NCBI GenBank assembly: GCA_012270865.1
Contig: JAAXHL010000025.1
Location: forward strand, 1 to 43,075
Direction of reading: 5' to 3'
Origin: Candidatus Poribacteria bacterium
GTDB taxonomy: Bacteria > Poribacteria > WGA-4E > WGA-3G
DNA: 43,075 bases
Of this stretch, positions 25,446 through 33,107 are shown piece by piece. The position numbers were made by a program, and so were the translations under genes. Every line of letters starts with the position of its first letter. Position 1 is the first letter of the stretch. The notes under the pieces are model-generated. The model worked only from the letters and a program-made list of their open reading frames with translations, did not search any database and had not been told where the DNA came from.

Positions 25446-26513
25446 TTAATTGAGAATATCGTAGAAAAAGTTACGACGTTTCGGCATGTATCCGAGTTCC
25501 GCTATAGTCCGTTCAATCTCCTCAATCGGCATGCAGTAGACGGTCCCCGCTTTGCTGACAACGTTCTCTTCTATCATCGTGCCGCCCATATCGTTCGCAC
25601 CGAACTTAAGTGATAGCTGCCCGATCTTCGGACCCTGTGTTACCCATGAAGATTGGAAATTGTCAAAATTATCTAAAAACAGTCGTGAGATTGCAAGGGT
25701 CTTCAGGTACTCAAAACTCCCCGCAGGTGCGATATGGTCCATCCGGGTATTAGCAGGTTGCAGAGACCAGCAGATAAAAGCCGTAAATCCGCCAGTTTCA
25801 TCTTGCAAATCGCGGAGACGGAGCAGGTGTTCAACACGTTCAGCGTAACTCTCTACGTGACCGTACATCATTGTCGCGCTCGATTTAAGTCCCACGAGAT
25901 GTCCTTGACGCATGACTTCCAGCCATTCGTCAGCCGTACATTTTTTCGGACTAATCTCATCACGGGCATGGTCGGTCAGAATCTCCGCACCGCCTCCCGG
26001 TATTGAATCGAGTCCGGCATCTCGCAAGCGTTCGAGCATCTCGCGCAACGGCATACGGTTTATCTTAGCGAACCAATCTAATTCCGGGGGCGAAAATCCA
26101 TGGATATGAATCCGGTAGTTCGCCTTGATCCATCGGAGCAGGTCCTCGTACCAGTCGAGTTTAAGCTTCGGATGTAAACCCCCTTGCATCAGAATCAACT
26201 CGCCACCGAGATCAAGCGTCTCCTGAATTTTCTTGCCTAATTCATCGCGTTCCATAACATAAGCGTCTGGGTCCCGACGATGACGATAAAAGGCACAGAA
26301 ATCGCAATCAACGTAGCACCAGTTGGTATAGTTGATGTTCCGGTCAACAATGTACGTAACGTAACCCTCTGGGTGCTTCCGTTGTCGGATAACATCCGCC
26401 GCATGTCCTAATGCAAGCAGATCGTGGCTCTTGAAAAGCACAAGGCAATCATCAAAGTCTAAGCGTTCGCCAGCAAGCGATTTTTCGAGAATTGGTTGGA
26501 TGTACGTATCCAT
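25446..26513 (-). CDS. mqnC: Cyclic dehypoxanthinyl futalosine synthase (MqnC), radical SAM
   Basis: The 355-residue radical SAM enzyme has the CxxxCxxC cluster motif at Cys66, Cys70 and Cys73 (NWCYVDCDFCAF). The family sequence runs through GGGAEIL, ATMMYGHVE and GGTMIEENV. MqnC cyclises dehypoxanthine futalosine in the futalosine route to menaquinone. Start: ATG 26513 follows GAAGGGA at suitable spacing and begins family-like sequence; the frame is open further upstream. No other mqn gene is in the window. It has a good promoter at 26546-26574 and is divergent from rpoZ. A cell using menaquinone fits the membrane dehydrogenase at 15899 and the multiheme cytochrome at 40936. Confidence 0.93.
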   Translation of the reverse strand: MDTYIQPILEKSLAGERLDFDDCLVLFKSHDLLALGHAADVIRQRKHPEGYVTYIVDRNINYTNWCYVDCDFCAFYRHRRDPDAYVMERDELGKKIQETLDLGGELILMQGGLHPKLKLDWYEDLLRWIKANYRIHIHGFSPPELDWFAKINRMPLREMLERLRDAGLDSIPGGGAEILTDHARDEISPKKCTADEWLEVMRQGHLVGLKSSATMMYGHVESYAERVEHLLRLRDLQDETGGFTAFICWSLQPANTRMDHIAPAGSFEYLKTLAISRLFLDNFDNFQSSWVTQGPKIGQLSLKFGANDMGGTMIEENVVSKAGTVYCMPIEEIERTIAELGYMPKRRNFFYDILN

Positions 26514-26545
26514 TTCGGATCCCTTCAGTTTGTGATAATACTCCA

Positions 26546-26574
26546 ATTTTAACATTTTTAACCCACTTTGTCAA
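26546..26574 (-). promoter_or_regulatory. Promoter of mqnC
   Basis: On the minus strand: TTGACA (26569-26574), 17-base spacer, TAAAAT (26546-26551). It lies 33 bases upstream of the mqnC ATG. Confidence 0.75.
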
Positions 26575-26592
26575 CTTTTCTGTCAATTTAAC

Positions 26593-26620
26593 TTGACTTT
26601 TAAAATAAATTTGGTATAAT
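26593..26620 (+). promoter_or_regulatory. Promoter of rpoZ
   Basis: TTGACT (26593-26598), 16-base spacer, TATAAT (26615-26620), divergent from the mqnC promoter. A second TATAAT at 26705-26710 has only a poor -35 partner, within the hairpin at 26675-26695. Confidence 0.7.
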
Positions 26621-26674
26621 TGTTACGATGCTCTCGGGTTGACTTGTATTTAGAGTGAAATATAGAACGGTGTA

Positions 26675-26695
26675 GGCGCGCTTTGGAAGCGCGCC
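26675..26695 (+). promoter_or_regulatory. GC-rich hairpin in the rpoZ leader
   Basis: A perfect 9-bp stem: GGCGCGCTT (26675-26683), loop TGG, AAGCGCGCC (26687-26695). There is no T-run after it, so it is not a standard terminator. It lies in the transcribed leader, about 50 bases downstream of the expected start site. Confidence 0.6.
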
Positions 26696-26715
26696 GATTA
26701 ATGATATAATAACAC

Positions 26716-26818
26716 ATTAATCCGCATTCAATCTGCTATAAGGAGCCAGGCCCGGTAGGTTCGGTTTCCTAACCGAACCGGAACTCTTATTAATCCGCAT
26801 TCAATCTGCTATAGGGAG
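26716..26818 (+). repeat. Duplicated 30-base rpoZ leader flanking a GGTTCGGTT hairpin
   Basis: Two 30-base copies (26716-26745 and 26789-26818) differ at one position and include the ribosome-binding-site sequence. Between them lies the hairpin GGTTCGGTT (26758-26766), loop TCCT, AACCGAACC (26771-26779). The hairpin unit recurs at 30714 and 41964. Only the second copy sits correctly before the rpoZ ATG. Confidence 0.8.
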
Positions 26819-26829
26819 GATATATACTA

Positions 26830-27174
26830 ATGAGTGAAGTCGTTTACAACGAAGACTTGGTGAAAACAGTAAAAAATAAGTATCTTGCAGTCAATGTTAT
26901 TGCCCAACGCGCCAGAGATATGAAGGCAAACGGCTTACCTATCGCACCTTCAAGCAGCACAGATAACAAGAAAAAACCCGTTGCCGTTGCAACAGAAGAA
27001 TTGGTCGAAGGGAAACTCAGTTTTGAAAAAACTGAAGCAAAAACACCTACCCAGAAAGCGCCTTCCATCTTCAATGACCCTGAGGAATTAGACGGCGACG
27101 ACGGCATATTTGATGAAGAACTCCTTGAACAGGAACAAGATACCGAGATTAACGAACCCGAAGAAGGACTGTAG
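26830..27174 (+). CDS. rpoZ: RNA polymerase omega subunit
   Basis: The 114-residue protein carries the omega core in its first 65 residues (NKYLAVNVIAQRARDM, then VATEELVEGKLSFE). An acidic, probably disordered tail (about 75-114) is longer than in most omegas. Omega binds the beta-prime subunit and helps assemble RNA polymerase. GGGAGG lies ten bases before the ATG in the second copy of the duplicated leader. It stands just upstream of the tRNA and ribosomal-protein block, far from rpoB/rpoC, which are absent from the window. Confidence 0.88.
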   Translation: MSEVVYNEDLVKTVKNKYLAVNVIAQRARDMKANGLPIAPSSSTDNKKKPVAVATEELVEGKLSFEKTEAKTPTQKAPSIFNDPEELDGDDGIFDEELLEQEQDTEINEPEEGL

Positions 27175-27235
27175 CAACAAAGCGTGGTAAGACTGAAATA
27201 CCTAATAAACCTATCCCGAAAAAAATCAAAAGCAC

Positions 27236-27264
27236 TTGACAACCTCCTCTAAAGCGTGTATAAT
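27236..27264 (+). promoter_or_regulatory. Perfect-consensus promoter of the tRNA-rpmG-secE-nusG block
   Basis: TTGACA (27236-27241), 17-base spacer, TATAAT (27259-27264). The first tRNA starts 11 bases later. Confidence 0.88.
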
Positions 27265-27274
27265 ATTAAGTGCT

Positions 27275-27346
27275 GCTGACGTGGCTCAATGGTAGAGCAA
27301 GTGATTTGTAATCACTAGGTTGGAGGTTCGATTCCTCTCGTCAGCT
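27275..27346 (+). tRNA. tRNA-Thr (anticodon TGT)
   Basis: Acceptor GCTGACG (27275-27281) pairs with CGTCAGC (27339-27345), discriminator T. The anticodon stem AGTGA/TCACT holds loop TTTGTAA, and the T-arm is GGAGGTTCGATTCCTC. CCA is not encoded. It is the first gene of a four-tRNA run. Confidence 0.93.
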
Positions 27347-27355
27347 TTCTAATAT

Positions 27356-27437
27356 GGGGGTATGCTTGAGCGGTCAAAAAGGGCAGACTGTAAATCTGTT
27401 GGCTATGCCTACGGTGGTTCGAATCCATCTGCCCCCA
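27356..27437 (+). tRNA. tRNA-Tyr (anticodon GTA)
   Basis: Acceptor GGGGGTA (27356-27362) pairs with TGCCCCC (27430-27436), discriminator A. The anticodon loop is CTGTAAA and a long class II variable arm follows, as expected for bacterial tRNA-Tyr. Confidence 0.93.
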
Positions 27438-27525
27438 TCAACGTTTCTTTATACCGGAGCGGAGTAGAAAGCAGGATAACAGACCCTACGAGAGAAGCAG
27501 ATGTTACCTGCACCACTGGCCTTAC

Positions 27526-27598
27526 GCGGGAGTAGCTCAGCTGGTAGAGCATTGGCCTTCCAAGCCATGCGTCGCGGGTTCGAATCCCGTCTCCCGCT
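27526..27598 (+). tRNA. tRNA-Gly (anticodon TCC)
   Basis: Acceptor GCGGGAG (27526-27532) pairs with CTCCCGC (27591-27597). The anticodon loop is CTTCCAA and the T-arm GCGGGTTCGAATCCCGT. The 88 bases before it, after tRNA-Tyr, are transcribed spacer with no feature I recognise. Confidence 0.94.
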
Positions 27599-27616
27599 TG
27601 TTGAATACCGATTTTT

Positions 27617-27689
<73 letters not shown>

Positions 27690-27736
27690 CCACTCGTTCA
27701 AGACTAATTACAGAAAACCGAAAGTGGGGGACTATC

Positions 27737-27889
27737 ATGCCGAGAGACATTGTAACCTTAGCCTGTGATGTATGTCGTCAACGCAATTATGTGACGACCC
27801 GGAACCGTCGGACACAGCAATCTCGCTATGAACGAAAGAAATATTGTCGGTTCTGTCGAAAACATACACTTCATAAAGAGACACGCTAA
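27737..27889 (+). CDS. rpmG: 50S ribosomal protein L33
   Basis: This 50-residue L33 begins MPRDIVTLACDVC. It has two zinc-binding cysteine pairs (CDVC and CRFC), so it is the zinc-containing C+ form. Length is normal. AGTGGGGG stands before the ATG, somewhat far. It lies between tRNA-Thr and tRNA-Trp in the order usual for bacteria (rpmG, tRNA-Trp, secE, nusG). Confidence 0.93.
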   Translation: MPRDIVTLACDVCRQRNYVTTRNRRTQQSRYERKKYCRFCRKHTLHKETR

Positions 27890-27961
27890 CTTTTTTACAA
27901 CGGCAACGGAGGATGTCGCATCAAACGATAAATAAATCCGTGCCATACAACAGAATCTTGC

Positions 27962-28035
27962 AGGCCAGTAGCTCCAACGGCTAGAGCGTCGGTCTCCAAA
28001 ACCGAATGTTGGGGGTTCGAATCCCTCCTGGCCTG
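27962..28035 (+). tRNA. tRNA-Trp (anticodon CCA)
   Basis: Acceptor AGGCCAG (27962-27968) pairs with CTGGCCT (28028-28034), discriminator G. The anticodon loop is CTCCAAA and the T-arm GGGGGTTCGAATCCCTC. It immediately precedes secE. Confidence 0.93.
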
Positions 28036-28051
28036 CCTTTATATAACGTTT

Positions 28052-28483
28052 ATGATAACTCGATTAAAAAAATATCTTCAGGGCATCCATCTCGAATGGC
28101 AGAAAGTCACTAAACCCGACCTGAAAGAGGTACAGGGCAGCACCATTACTGTTATTGTTGCCACCGCACTTTTAGGGCTTTACATCGGGATTATTGATGG
28201 AAACCCCGAATTCCCAAGATGGGAAAACCCTTTAAGTTGGCTCTTTCTCGCAGCGCTCCCTGTCTGCGTGTTTCTTGTCGTGAAAAGTTGGGAAGACCAC
28301 TCACAGAGCGATAGAAACCCTGAGGCTGTCATTCCCAGTAATCGGAAAATAATCGCCGCAGCGGTAGCCTGCATCCCATTAATCGCAGTACTCGTCACCC
28401 AATACGCCCTCAACGATACGCTTGAGGGGTTCGGTATGGCGTTTCTTAGAAAACTTTTTATTTCCAGAACTCCTGGTGAGTAA
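28052..28483 (+). CDS. secE: Preprotein translocase subunit SecE, enlarged
   Basis: The N-terminus holds the SecE core: amphipathic EWQKVTKPDLKEVQGST followed by a transmembrane helix (about 31-48). SecE stabilises the SecY channel in the inner membrane. At 143 residues the protein is about twice the usual single-span length; two extra hydrophobic segments (about 62-80 and 108-126) follow. The extra helices do not resemble the E. coli three-span form, in which the additions come before the core. The gene lies between tRNA-Trp and nusG, as usual, which supports the call. No clear ribosome-binding site is seen. Confidence 0.85.
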   Translation: MITRLKKYLQGIHLEWQKVTKPDLKEVQGSTITVIVATALLGLYIGIIDGNPEFPRWENPLSWLFLAALPVCVFLVVKSWEDHSQSDRNPEAVIPSNRKIIAAAVACIPLIAVLVTQYALNDTLEGFGMAFLRKLFISRTPGE

Positions 28484-28510
28484 GAACGAAGAATTCAGTG
28501 GATTCAGAAT

Positions 28511-29077
28511 ATGGATGGATACTGGTACGTTGTTCAGATATACACCGGACATGAGAAAAAGGTTAAACTTAACCTTGACAACATGATCGCAAGAGAAAAG
28601 TTACAGGACGAAATCTTGCAGGTTAATGTCCCACAAACCGAAGTCGTAGAGATTAAGGACAGCCAGCGAAAGGTTAGCGTTCGACCCTCTTATCCGGGAT
28701 ACGTACTTGTGAACACCTCCCATGAACTCGGTCCGAATGTAGAGAGTCCAATTGGACAGAGGAGTTGGGAACTCATACAAGAGACACCCGGGGTCATGAA
28801 CTTCCTGGGACCCACCGCACATCCATCGCCACTGAGTCCTAAAGACGTTGAAGAAATGCTCCAAATGTCAACCGAAGAAGAAGAAGTACAGCCCGTACCA
28901 GCCATGGAATATGAAATCGGCGATAAAGTCAAAGTGATAAGTGGACCATTTAGTGGATTCCTTGGCGAAATCGAGGAAGTTGACATGGAACACCAGCGGC
29001 TAAGTCTCAGTATCTCGCTTTTCGGACGTTCCACCTCTGTTGATTTAGGATTACTTGAAGTCGAAGAATTAAATTAA
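28511..29077 (+). CDS. nusG: Transcription termination/antitermination factor NusG
   Basis: The 188-residue protein has the NGN domain (about 1-120; WYVVQIYTGHEKKVK, then RPSYPGYVLV and TPGVMNFLG) and a C-terminal KOW domain (about 130-188; GDKVKVISGPFSGFLGEI). NusG binds RNA polymerase and Rho or ribosomal S10 and couples transcription to translation. It starts 27 bases after secE and precedes rplK, the normal order. Confidence 0.95.
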   Translation: MDGYWYVVQIYTGHEKKVKLNLDNMIAREKLQDEILQVNVPQTEVVEIKDSQRKVSVRPSYPGYVLVNTSHELGPNVESPIGQRSWELIQETPGVMNFLGPTAHPSPLSPKDVEEMLQMSTEEEEVQPVPAMEYEIGDKVKVISGPFSGFLGEIEEVDMEHQRLSLSISLFGRSTSVDLGLLEVEELN

Positions 29078-29083
29078 ATAGAA

Positions 29084-29174
29084 TTTACGCATTTCCTCTT
29101 AAAGTCCCACTGATAAGGCGGATTTAGGGGGTTTAAAAATAAAAAATCTACCATCACGTGCTCAATTTGCGTAA
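29084..29174. repeat. MITE-like unit with TTACGCA/TGCGTAA ends (degenerate)
   Basis: TTTACGCA (29084-29091) and TGCGTAA (29168-29174) face each other across 76 bases in the nusG-rplK gap. The same ends bound the clearer units at 39260-39370, 42778-42858 and 42897-42977. The interior here differs, so this is a remnant or a relative. Confidence 0.45.
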
Positions 29175-29230
29175 GTCTTGTTAAAGGGAACGCACGTTAG
29201 AACTACAACCTACCACAATAGGGAAAAGCA

Positions 29231-29653
29231 ATGGCAAAAAAAGTAGCAGGAGAAGTTAAACTCCAACTGGTCTCCGGACAAGCAACACCGCAACCGCCCG
29301 TCGGACCAAGTCTCGCACCTTATATGATTAATTTACAGGAGTTTATCAAATCTTTTAACGCCCAAACGCAGCATCAAACCGGTATGGTGGTGACGACTAT
29401 CATCACCTGTTATAGCGACAGGTCTTTTACGTTCGCTGTAAAATCACCCCCAGCATCCGTTCTGCTCAAATCCGCAGCAAAGATCGCCAAAGGGTCTGGG
29501 GAACCGAACCGAAACAAAGTCGCTACCGTCACAATGGACCAAATCCGAGAAATCGCACAAACGAAATTACCGGACTTGAATACGACTGACTTAGATGCCG
29601 CAACGCGGATGGTCGAAGGCACTGCCCGCAGTATGGGACTTACGGTTAGGTAG
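29231..29653 (+). CDS. rplK: 50S ribosomal protein L11
   Basis: The 140-residue L11 starts [20 protein letters not shown]. The C-terminal rRNA-binding domain is present ([19 protein letters not shown], then [19 protein letters not shown]). It builds the GTPase-associated centre of the large subunit. Length is normal. It is followed by rplA, with which it normally forms one operon. Confidence 0.96.
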   Translation: MAKKVAGEVKLQLVSGQATPQPPVGPSLAPYMINLQEFIKSFNAQTQHQTGMVVTTIITCYSDRSFTFAVKSPPASVLLKSAAKIAKGSGEPNRNKVATVTMDQIREIAQTKLPDLNTTDLDAATRMVEGTARSMGLTVR

Positions 29654-29756
29654 CGAGGTCAGATATACGGGGACGCAGCTAACATGCCCCTATACACATA
29701 AACTCACCTACCAATGACGGTATAGAGATATAACCGGCTGATTATCGGAGAACAAT

Positions 29757-30455
29757 ATGCCGAAAAGAGGAAAACGATACAGCGAGATCAAAGAGCAGGT
29801 GGATAGACTCCAATTGTACACCGTTGACGAAGCGGTTTCGCTACTAAAAAAAACAAGTCGTGCCAAATTTGACGAGACCGTCGATCTCGCATCAAGGCTC
29901 AGTGTTAACGCACAGCACGCCGACCAGAATATCCGCGGCATCGTTACACTGCCACACGGCACAGGAAAATCGGCACGTGTCGTCGTCTTTGCCGAAGGCG
30001 ACGCAGCACGGCAGGCTGAAGAAGCCGGCGCAGATTTCGTCGGAACTGACGACCTCGTTGATAAAATCGTTGACGGATGGATCGATTTTGACGCAACAAT
30101 CGCAACACCCGACCTGATGCGCACTATTATGCCTAAACTCGGACGAGTACTCGGACCCAGAGGGTTGATGCCTAATGCAAAGGCAGGAACCGTCACAACG
30201 GACGTCACTGAAACAATACAAAATATAAAAGCAGGGCAAATTGAATACCGTGTGGAGCGTACCTCTGGTATCATCCACGTCCCAATCGGCAAAACCTCCT
30301 TTGAGGAGACAAGCATTAAAGAGAACCTCAACGCTATAATGGGTGCACTCGTTGCCGCTCGTCCGCCATCTGTAAAAGGACGATATATTCGCAGCGTAGC
30401 AATCTCATCAACAATGGGTGTCGGTATCCGAATAGACCCGCAACAATTCGCATAA
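29757..30455 (+). CDS. rplA: 50S ribosomal protein L1
   Basis: The 232-residue L1 has the family signature ([20 protein letters not shown]) and normal length. It binds 23S rRNA at the L1 stalk and in many bacteria represses its own mRNA. CGGAG stands seven bases before the ATG. The gene is 103 bases after rplK. Confidence 0.96.
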   Translation: MPKRGKRYSEIKEQVDRLQLYTVDEAVSLLKKTSRAKFDETVDLASRLSVNAQHADQNIRGIVTLPHGTGKSARVVVFAEGDAARQAEEAGADFVGTDDLVDKIVDGWIDFDATIATPDLMRTIMPKLGRVLGPRGLMPNAKAGTVTTDVTETIQNIKAGQIEYRVERTSGIIHVPIGKTSFEETSIKENLNAIMGALVAARPPSVKGRYIRSVAISSTMGVGIRIDPQQFA

Positions 30456-30504
30456 AACGAGCAACAGATATATAATATAGCAAAAATCCTGACAACTAAA
30501 TAGA

Positions 30505-30570
30505 GTCGTAGAACGTAGGTGCCAACGGCTTAATTGCCTACCGAGGCTTGAAGGGTATAGAAACAGCGAG
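30505..30570 (+). promoter_or_regulatory. Ribosomal protein L10 leader (rplJ leader)
   Basis: The core ACGTAGGTGCC...GGCTTAATTGCCTACCGAGG (30513-30546) matches the conserved L10-binding leader of rplJ mRNAs, in which a GGUGC-bearing strand pairs with the CCUACCGAGG side (GTAGG 30515-30519 with CCTAC 30537-30541). The L10-(L7/L12) complex binds it to reduce rplJL expression. It lies about 265-330 bases before the rplJ start, unusually far. Confidence 0.8.
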
Positions 30571-30630
30571 CGCAGCGTCAATACGCAAGCGGAGTCTTAT
30601 TGCTCGTTATTGTTCTCTCCTTTTATCTCA

Positions 30631-30655
30631 GCCTCCAGGCATCTGGAGGCTTTTT
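30631..30655 (+). terminator. Rho-independent terminator/attenuator between L10 leader and rplJ
   Basis: GCCTCCAG (30631-30638), loop GCAT, CTGGAGGC (30643-30650), then TTTTT. An intrinsic terminator after an L10 leader suggests that rplJL is controlled by transcription attenuation: L10 binding upstream would favour this stem. Confidence 0.85.
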
Positions 30656-30713
30656 GCATTAAGACTTACGCAACCCCTTGCAGGCGCGGTTTGGTGACGT
30701 TTAATGACCGGTA

Positions 30714-30735
30714 GGTGCGGTTTCCTAACCGCACC
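30714..30735. repeat. GGTTCGGTT-family hairpin with compensatory change
   Basis: GGTGCGGTT (30714-30722), loop TCCT, AACCGCACC (30727-30735). Compared with the copies at 26758 and 41964, T-A in the stem has become G-C on both arms. A solo MITE end (GACTTACGCAACCCC, about 30663-30677) lies just upstream. The rest of the 30456-30833 gap holds the L10 leader and the attenuator. Confidence 0.8.
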
Positions 30736-30833
30736 GGACTGCCCAGGAAATTATCGAAATATTTCTTAAACTTCATGGAACCCCGTCTAAACCCTATGCC
30801 AATTGTGTATCTTATATAGAAAGGAGCTGATAC

Positions 30834-31400
30834 ATGCCGAATCAGGCGAATATTCAGCAAGCAGAACAAATTCGTGAGATTTTTGAGAGTGCCGATGTTG
30901 TTCTCCTAACAGACTTTCAGGGACTTTCCGTCGCAGAAACAAACGAACTGCGAAACCAACTCCGGGAAGCAAATATCCAATACAAAGTCTGCAAGAACAC
31001 ATTAATCAACGTTATCGCACAAGAGAGAGGAATAGAAGGACTGGAGCCATTCCTCAAAGGGAATACAGCACTCGCCGCAGGCACAGACCCCGCCACATCT
31101 TCAAAAGTCTTACTTGCATTTAGCGAAGAACACGAAGACCTCAAAATTAAAGGCGGAATCCTTGGAACACAAGTGATCGACGCAGACGGCGTGGAAACAC
31201 TCAAGGATATGCCATCCTATGAGGTTTTAGTCGCTAAAACCGTCGGACTTGTCAGCGCACCCCTCGTTGGACTTGTACGGACGCTCCATCAGGGATCGCC
31301 CATCATTGGGATGGTAAATGTACTCAGTGGAACAATACGTCAGGTGACCTCCGTGCTGACACAGGTCGCCGAAGAAAAGAAAGAGGCGGAAGACGCCTAA
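30834..31400 (+). CDS. rplJ: 50S ribosomal protein L10
   Basis: The 188-residue L10 has the rRNA-binding N-terminal domain (VVLLTDFQGLSVAETNELR, then YKVCKNTLINVIA) and a C-terminal helix that docks L7/L12 dimers. Length is typical to slightly long. AAAGGAGC stands upstream of the ATG. It is preceded by the L10 leader and attenuator and followed, after a repeat-filled gap of 296 bases, by rplL. Confidence 0.95.
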   Translation: MPNQANIQQAEQIREIFESADVVLLTDFQGLSVAETNELRNQLREANIQYKVCKNTLINVIAQERGIEGLEPFLKGNTALAAGTDPATSSKVLLAFSEEHEDLKIKGGILGTQVIDADGVETLKDMPSYEVLVAKTVGLVSAPLVGLVRTLHQGSPIIGMVNVLSGTIRQVTSVLTQVAEEKKEAEDA

Positions 31401-31437
31401 CGTTTTATCATAAATATTAACCCAGGTTGCTACCTTG

Positions 31438-31603
31438 TAGCATAGGCTTTTAGCCTGTGCCTCTTCGTGCGGAATTTGTAGCATAGGCTTTTAGCCTGTG
31501 CCTCTTCGTGCGGAATTTGTAGCATAGGAAACTGTTGGTCTTCTGTGCCTCTTCGTGCCGAGTAGCATAGGAAACCGTTAGTCTCCTGTGCCTCTTCGTG
31601 CCG
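31438..31603. repeat. Four tandem degenerate 41-43-base units between rplJ and rplL
   Basis: Units start at 31438, 31479, 31520 and 31563, each reading TAGCATAGG...CTGTGCCTCTTCGTGC. The first two are identical over 41 bases, with hairpin AGGCT-TTT-AGCCT. The last two carry a different but still self-complementary insert (AGGA...TCCT or a weaker form). A CACCCC-GTA-GGGGTG hairpin follows at 31645-31659. Confidence 0.8.
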
Positions 31604-31696
31604 AAAATGGTAGGAAACACACCAAGTTTTTCGGACGCTATCTTCACCCCGTAGGGGTGATATGTCTACACAAACTAATTTAGAAAGGATAAAAAA

Positions 31697-32101
31697 ATGG
31701 CCGCAGATTTAGAAAAAATGATTGATGAAATCAGCAGTATGACAGTTCTGGAACTTTCCGAACTCGTCAAAGCATTAGAAGATAAATTTGGAGTCAGCGC
31801 ATCCGCAGCACCCGCAGTCGCTATGCCAGGTATGGTCCCAGGAGCAGTCCCAGGCGCAGCTGCCGAAGAAGCGGAAGAAGCCGAAGAGAAAACCGAATTT
31901 GACGTACAACTCAAGGAATTCGGATCCAGCAAGATTCCTGTTATCAAAGAGGTTCGAGCACTCACCGGACTCGGCTTGAAAGAAGCAAAAGAAAAAGTTG
32001 AATCCGCACCCGTCGTCATTCAAGAAGGTGTCTCTAAAGAAGATGCTGACAAGGCGAAAGAGCAGCTCGAAGCACTCGGTGCTGTCGTCGAAATTGTTTA
32101 G
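31697..32101 (+). CDS. rplL: 50S ribosomal protein L7/L12
   Basis: The 134-residue L7/L12 has an N-terminal dimerisation domain (about 1-35), an Ala/Pro/Gly/Met-rich hinge ([20 protein letters not shown]) and the conserved C-terminal domain ([27 protein letters not shown]). It recruits translation GTPases to the ribosome. GAAAGGAT lies before the ATG. rpoB, the usual next gene, is absent; a strong terminator follows instead. Confidence 0.96.
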   Translation: MAADLEKMIDEISSMTVLELSELVKALEDKFGVSASAAPAVAMPGMVPGAVPGAAAEEAEEAEEKTEFDVQLKEFGSSKIPVIKEVRALTGLGLKEAKEKVESAPVVIQEGVSKEDADKAKEQLEALGAVVEIV

Positions 32102-32170
32102 TTTCAGAATTCCAAACATATTGTCGTATCTCTACACGTGTACAATACGTGATGAGACCGCGTATCATAA

Positions 32171-32235
32171 GGAAACCCATTATAGTTCTTAAACATAGCG
32201 ATACGCTACGGTGAACTGTGATGGGTTTCCCTTTT
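32171..32235 (+). terminator. Terminator of the ribosomal protein block
   Basis: GGAAACCCAT (32171-32180) pairs with ATGGGTTTCC (32221-32230), followed by CTTTT. Inner pairing of AGTTC with GAACT and TAGCG-ATA-CGCTA extends it into one long stem-loop. It closes the operon directly after rplL. Confidence 0.75.
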
Positions 32236-32257
32236 CCGTAATTACCTCGAAATCCCG

Positions 32258-33100
32258 ATGTTCAGTATCCTTGATATCTTTTATCTCGTCTTCAGTCAAC
32301 TCGCAGTCGGCGGGTTCGCGCTCCTAATCCTCGTCCCCAAACGGTTAGTCGGCCCAAATTTCTATCGTTTGATGGGCGGCATATACCTGCTCGTTAGCGG
32401 CTTATCGCGTTGTGCAGACTTAGCACTTCATCAGCAGCCTGTCACATTTCTCAACTTTTTTGGATTTTGGCAGAACCCCGAATCCATTTTGGTCATCTCT
32501 TTCGTTCTTCTCGTTTTCATCTATACCCTAAGTTGGTGGTTCAAGCGTCCGCTACTCACACAAATTCTGTTCATCGGCGGTTCAATTTGTGGCGCAGCAT
32601 GGATCGTACTGACGGCACAACGCTACTTCCAAATTGTTCAACTCCCCGGAGAGGTAATTCTACTCCCCCTCCAATTCTTGACAGCAGCCGCCTTGCTCGG
32701 CGCAGTCCACACTGGTATGTGGTTCGGACACTGGTACCTCGTGACACCCGATCTGCCCGTGATGTACCTAAAACGCTTTAACACCGTCCTACTCCTTACA
32801 CTCTCAGCCGTGACGATCCTCCTCTGCCTGAACATCGTTTTCAGACAGCAATCCGCAGATGTGATCCCTTTTAACCCCTTCTACCAAATCATCTTCGGGA
32901 TGCGACTACTTATAGGCATCGCAGGGACCTTACTCCTCTATTTCATCACATGGGACTGTCTACGTCCTAAATCTGTTGCCCGTGATGTACTTGGTGCCAC
33001 GCGCGCCGCAACCGGTTTTCTTTTTATTGCCATTATCACCGTCTTCCTCGGCGAATTTTGCAGCCGATTTTTGCTATTAGAGATGCGGTTCATCTTCTAA
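32258..33100 (+). CDS. Polytopic membrane protein of unknown function
   Basis: The 280-residue protein has about eight hydrophobic segments spread over the whole length. A distinctive central motif, HTGMWFGHWYLVTPDLP (about 151-167), contains two histidines in a helix, a pattern that could bind heme or metal. I do not recognise a family. It follows the rplL terminator and precedes the MDR dehydrogenase by 243 bases. Proximity to the heme genes makes a heme- or respiration-related role possible but unproven. No clear ribosome-binding site precedes ATG 32258. Confidence 0.75.
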   Translation: MFSILDIFYLVFSQLAVGGFALLILVPKRLVGPNFYRLMGGIYLLVSGLSRCADLALHQQPVTFLNFFGFWQNPESILVISFVLLVFIYTLSWWFKRPLLTQILFIGGSICGAAWIVLTAQRYFQIVQLPGEVILLPLQFLTAAALLGAVHTGMWFGHWYLVTPDLPVMYLKRFNTVLLLTLSAVTILLCLNIVFRQQSADVIPFNPFYQIIFGMRLLIGIAGTLLLYFITWDCLRPKSVARDVLGATRAATGFLFIAIITVFLGEFCSRFLLLEMRFIF

Positions 33101-33107
33101 AATTACT

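Noticed and set aside
29654..29756. Possible L1 operator or hairpin between rplK and rplA (TATACGGGG/CCCCTATA)
   Set aside because: The pairing is short with a 16-base loop and a bulge, and I cannot show similarity to the rRNA L1 site.
31438..31603. Possible CRISPR array (four evenly spaced repeats)
   Set aside because: The units are contiguous and vary inside the unit itself; there are no unique spacers of constant length and no cas genes.
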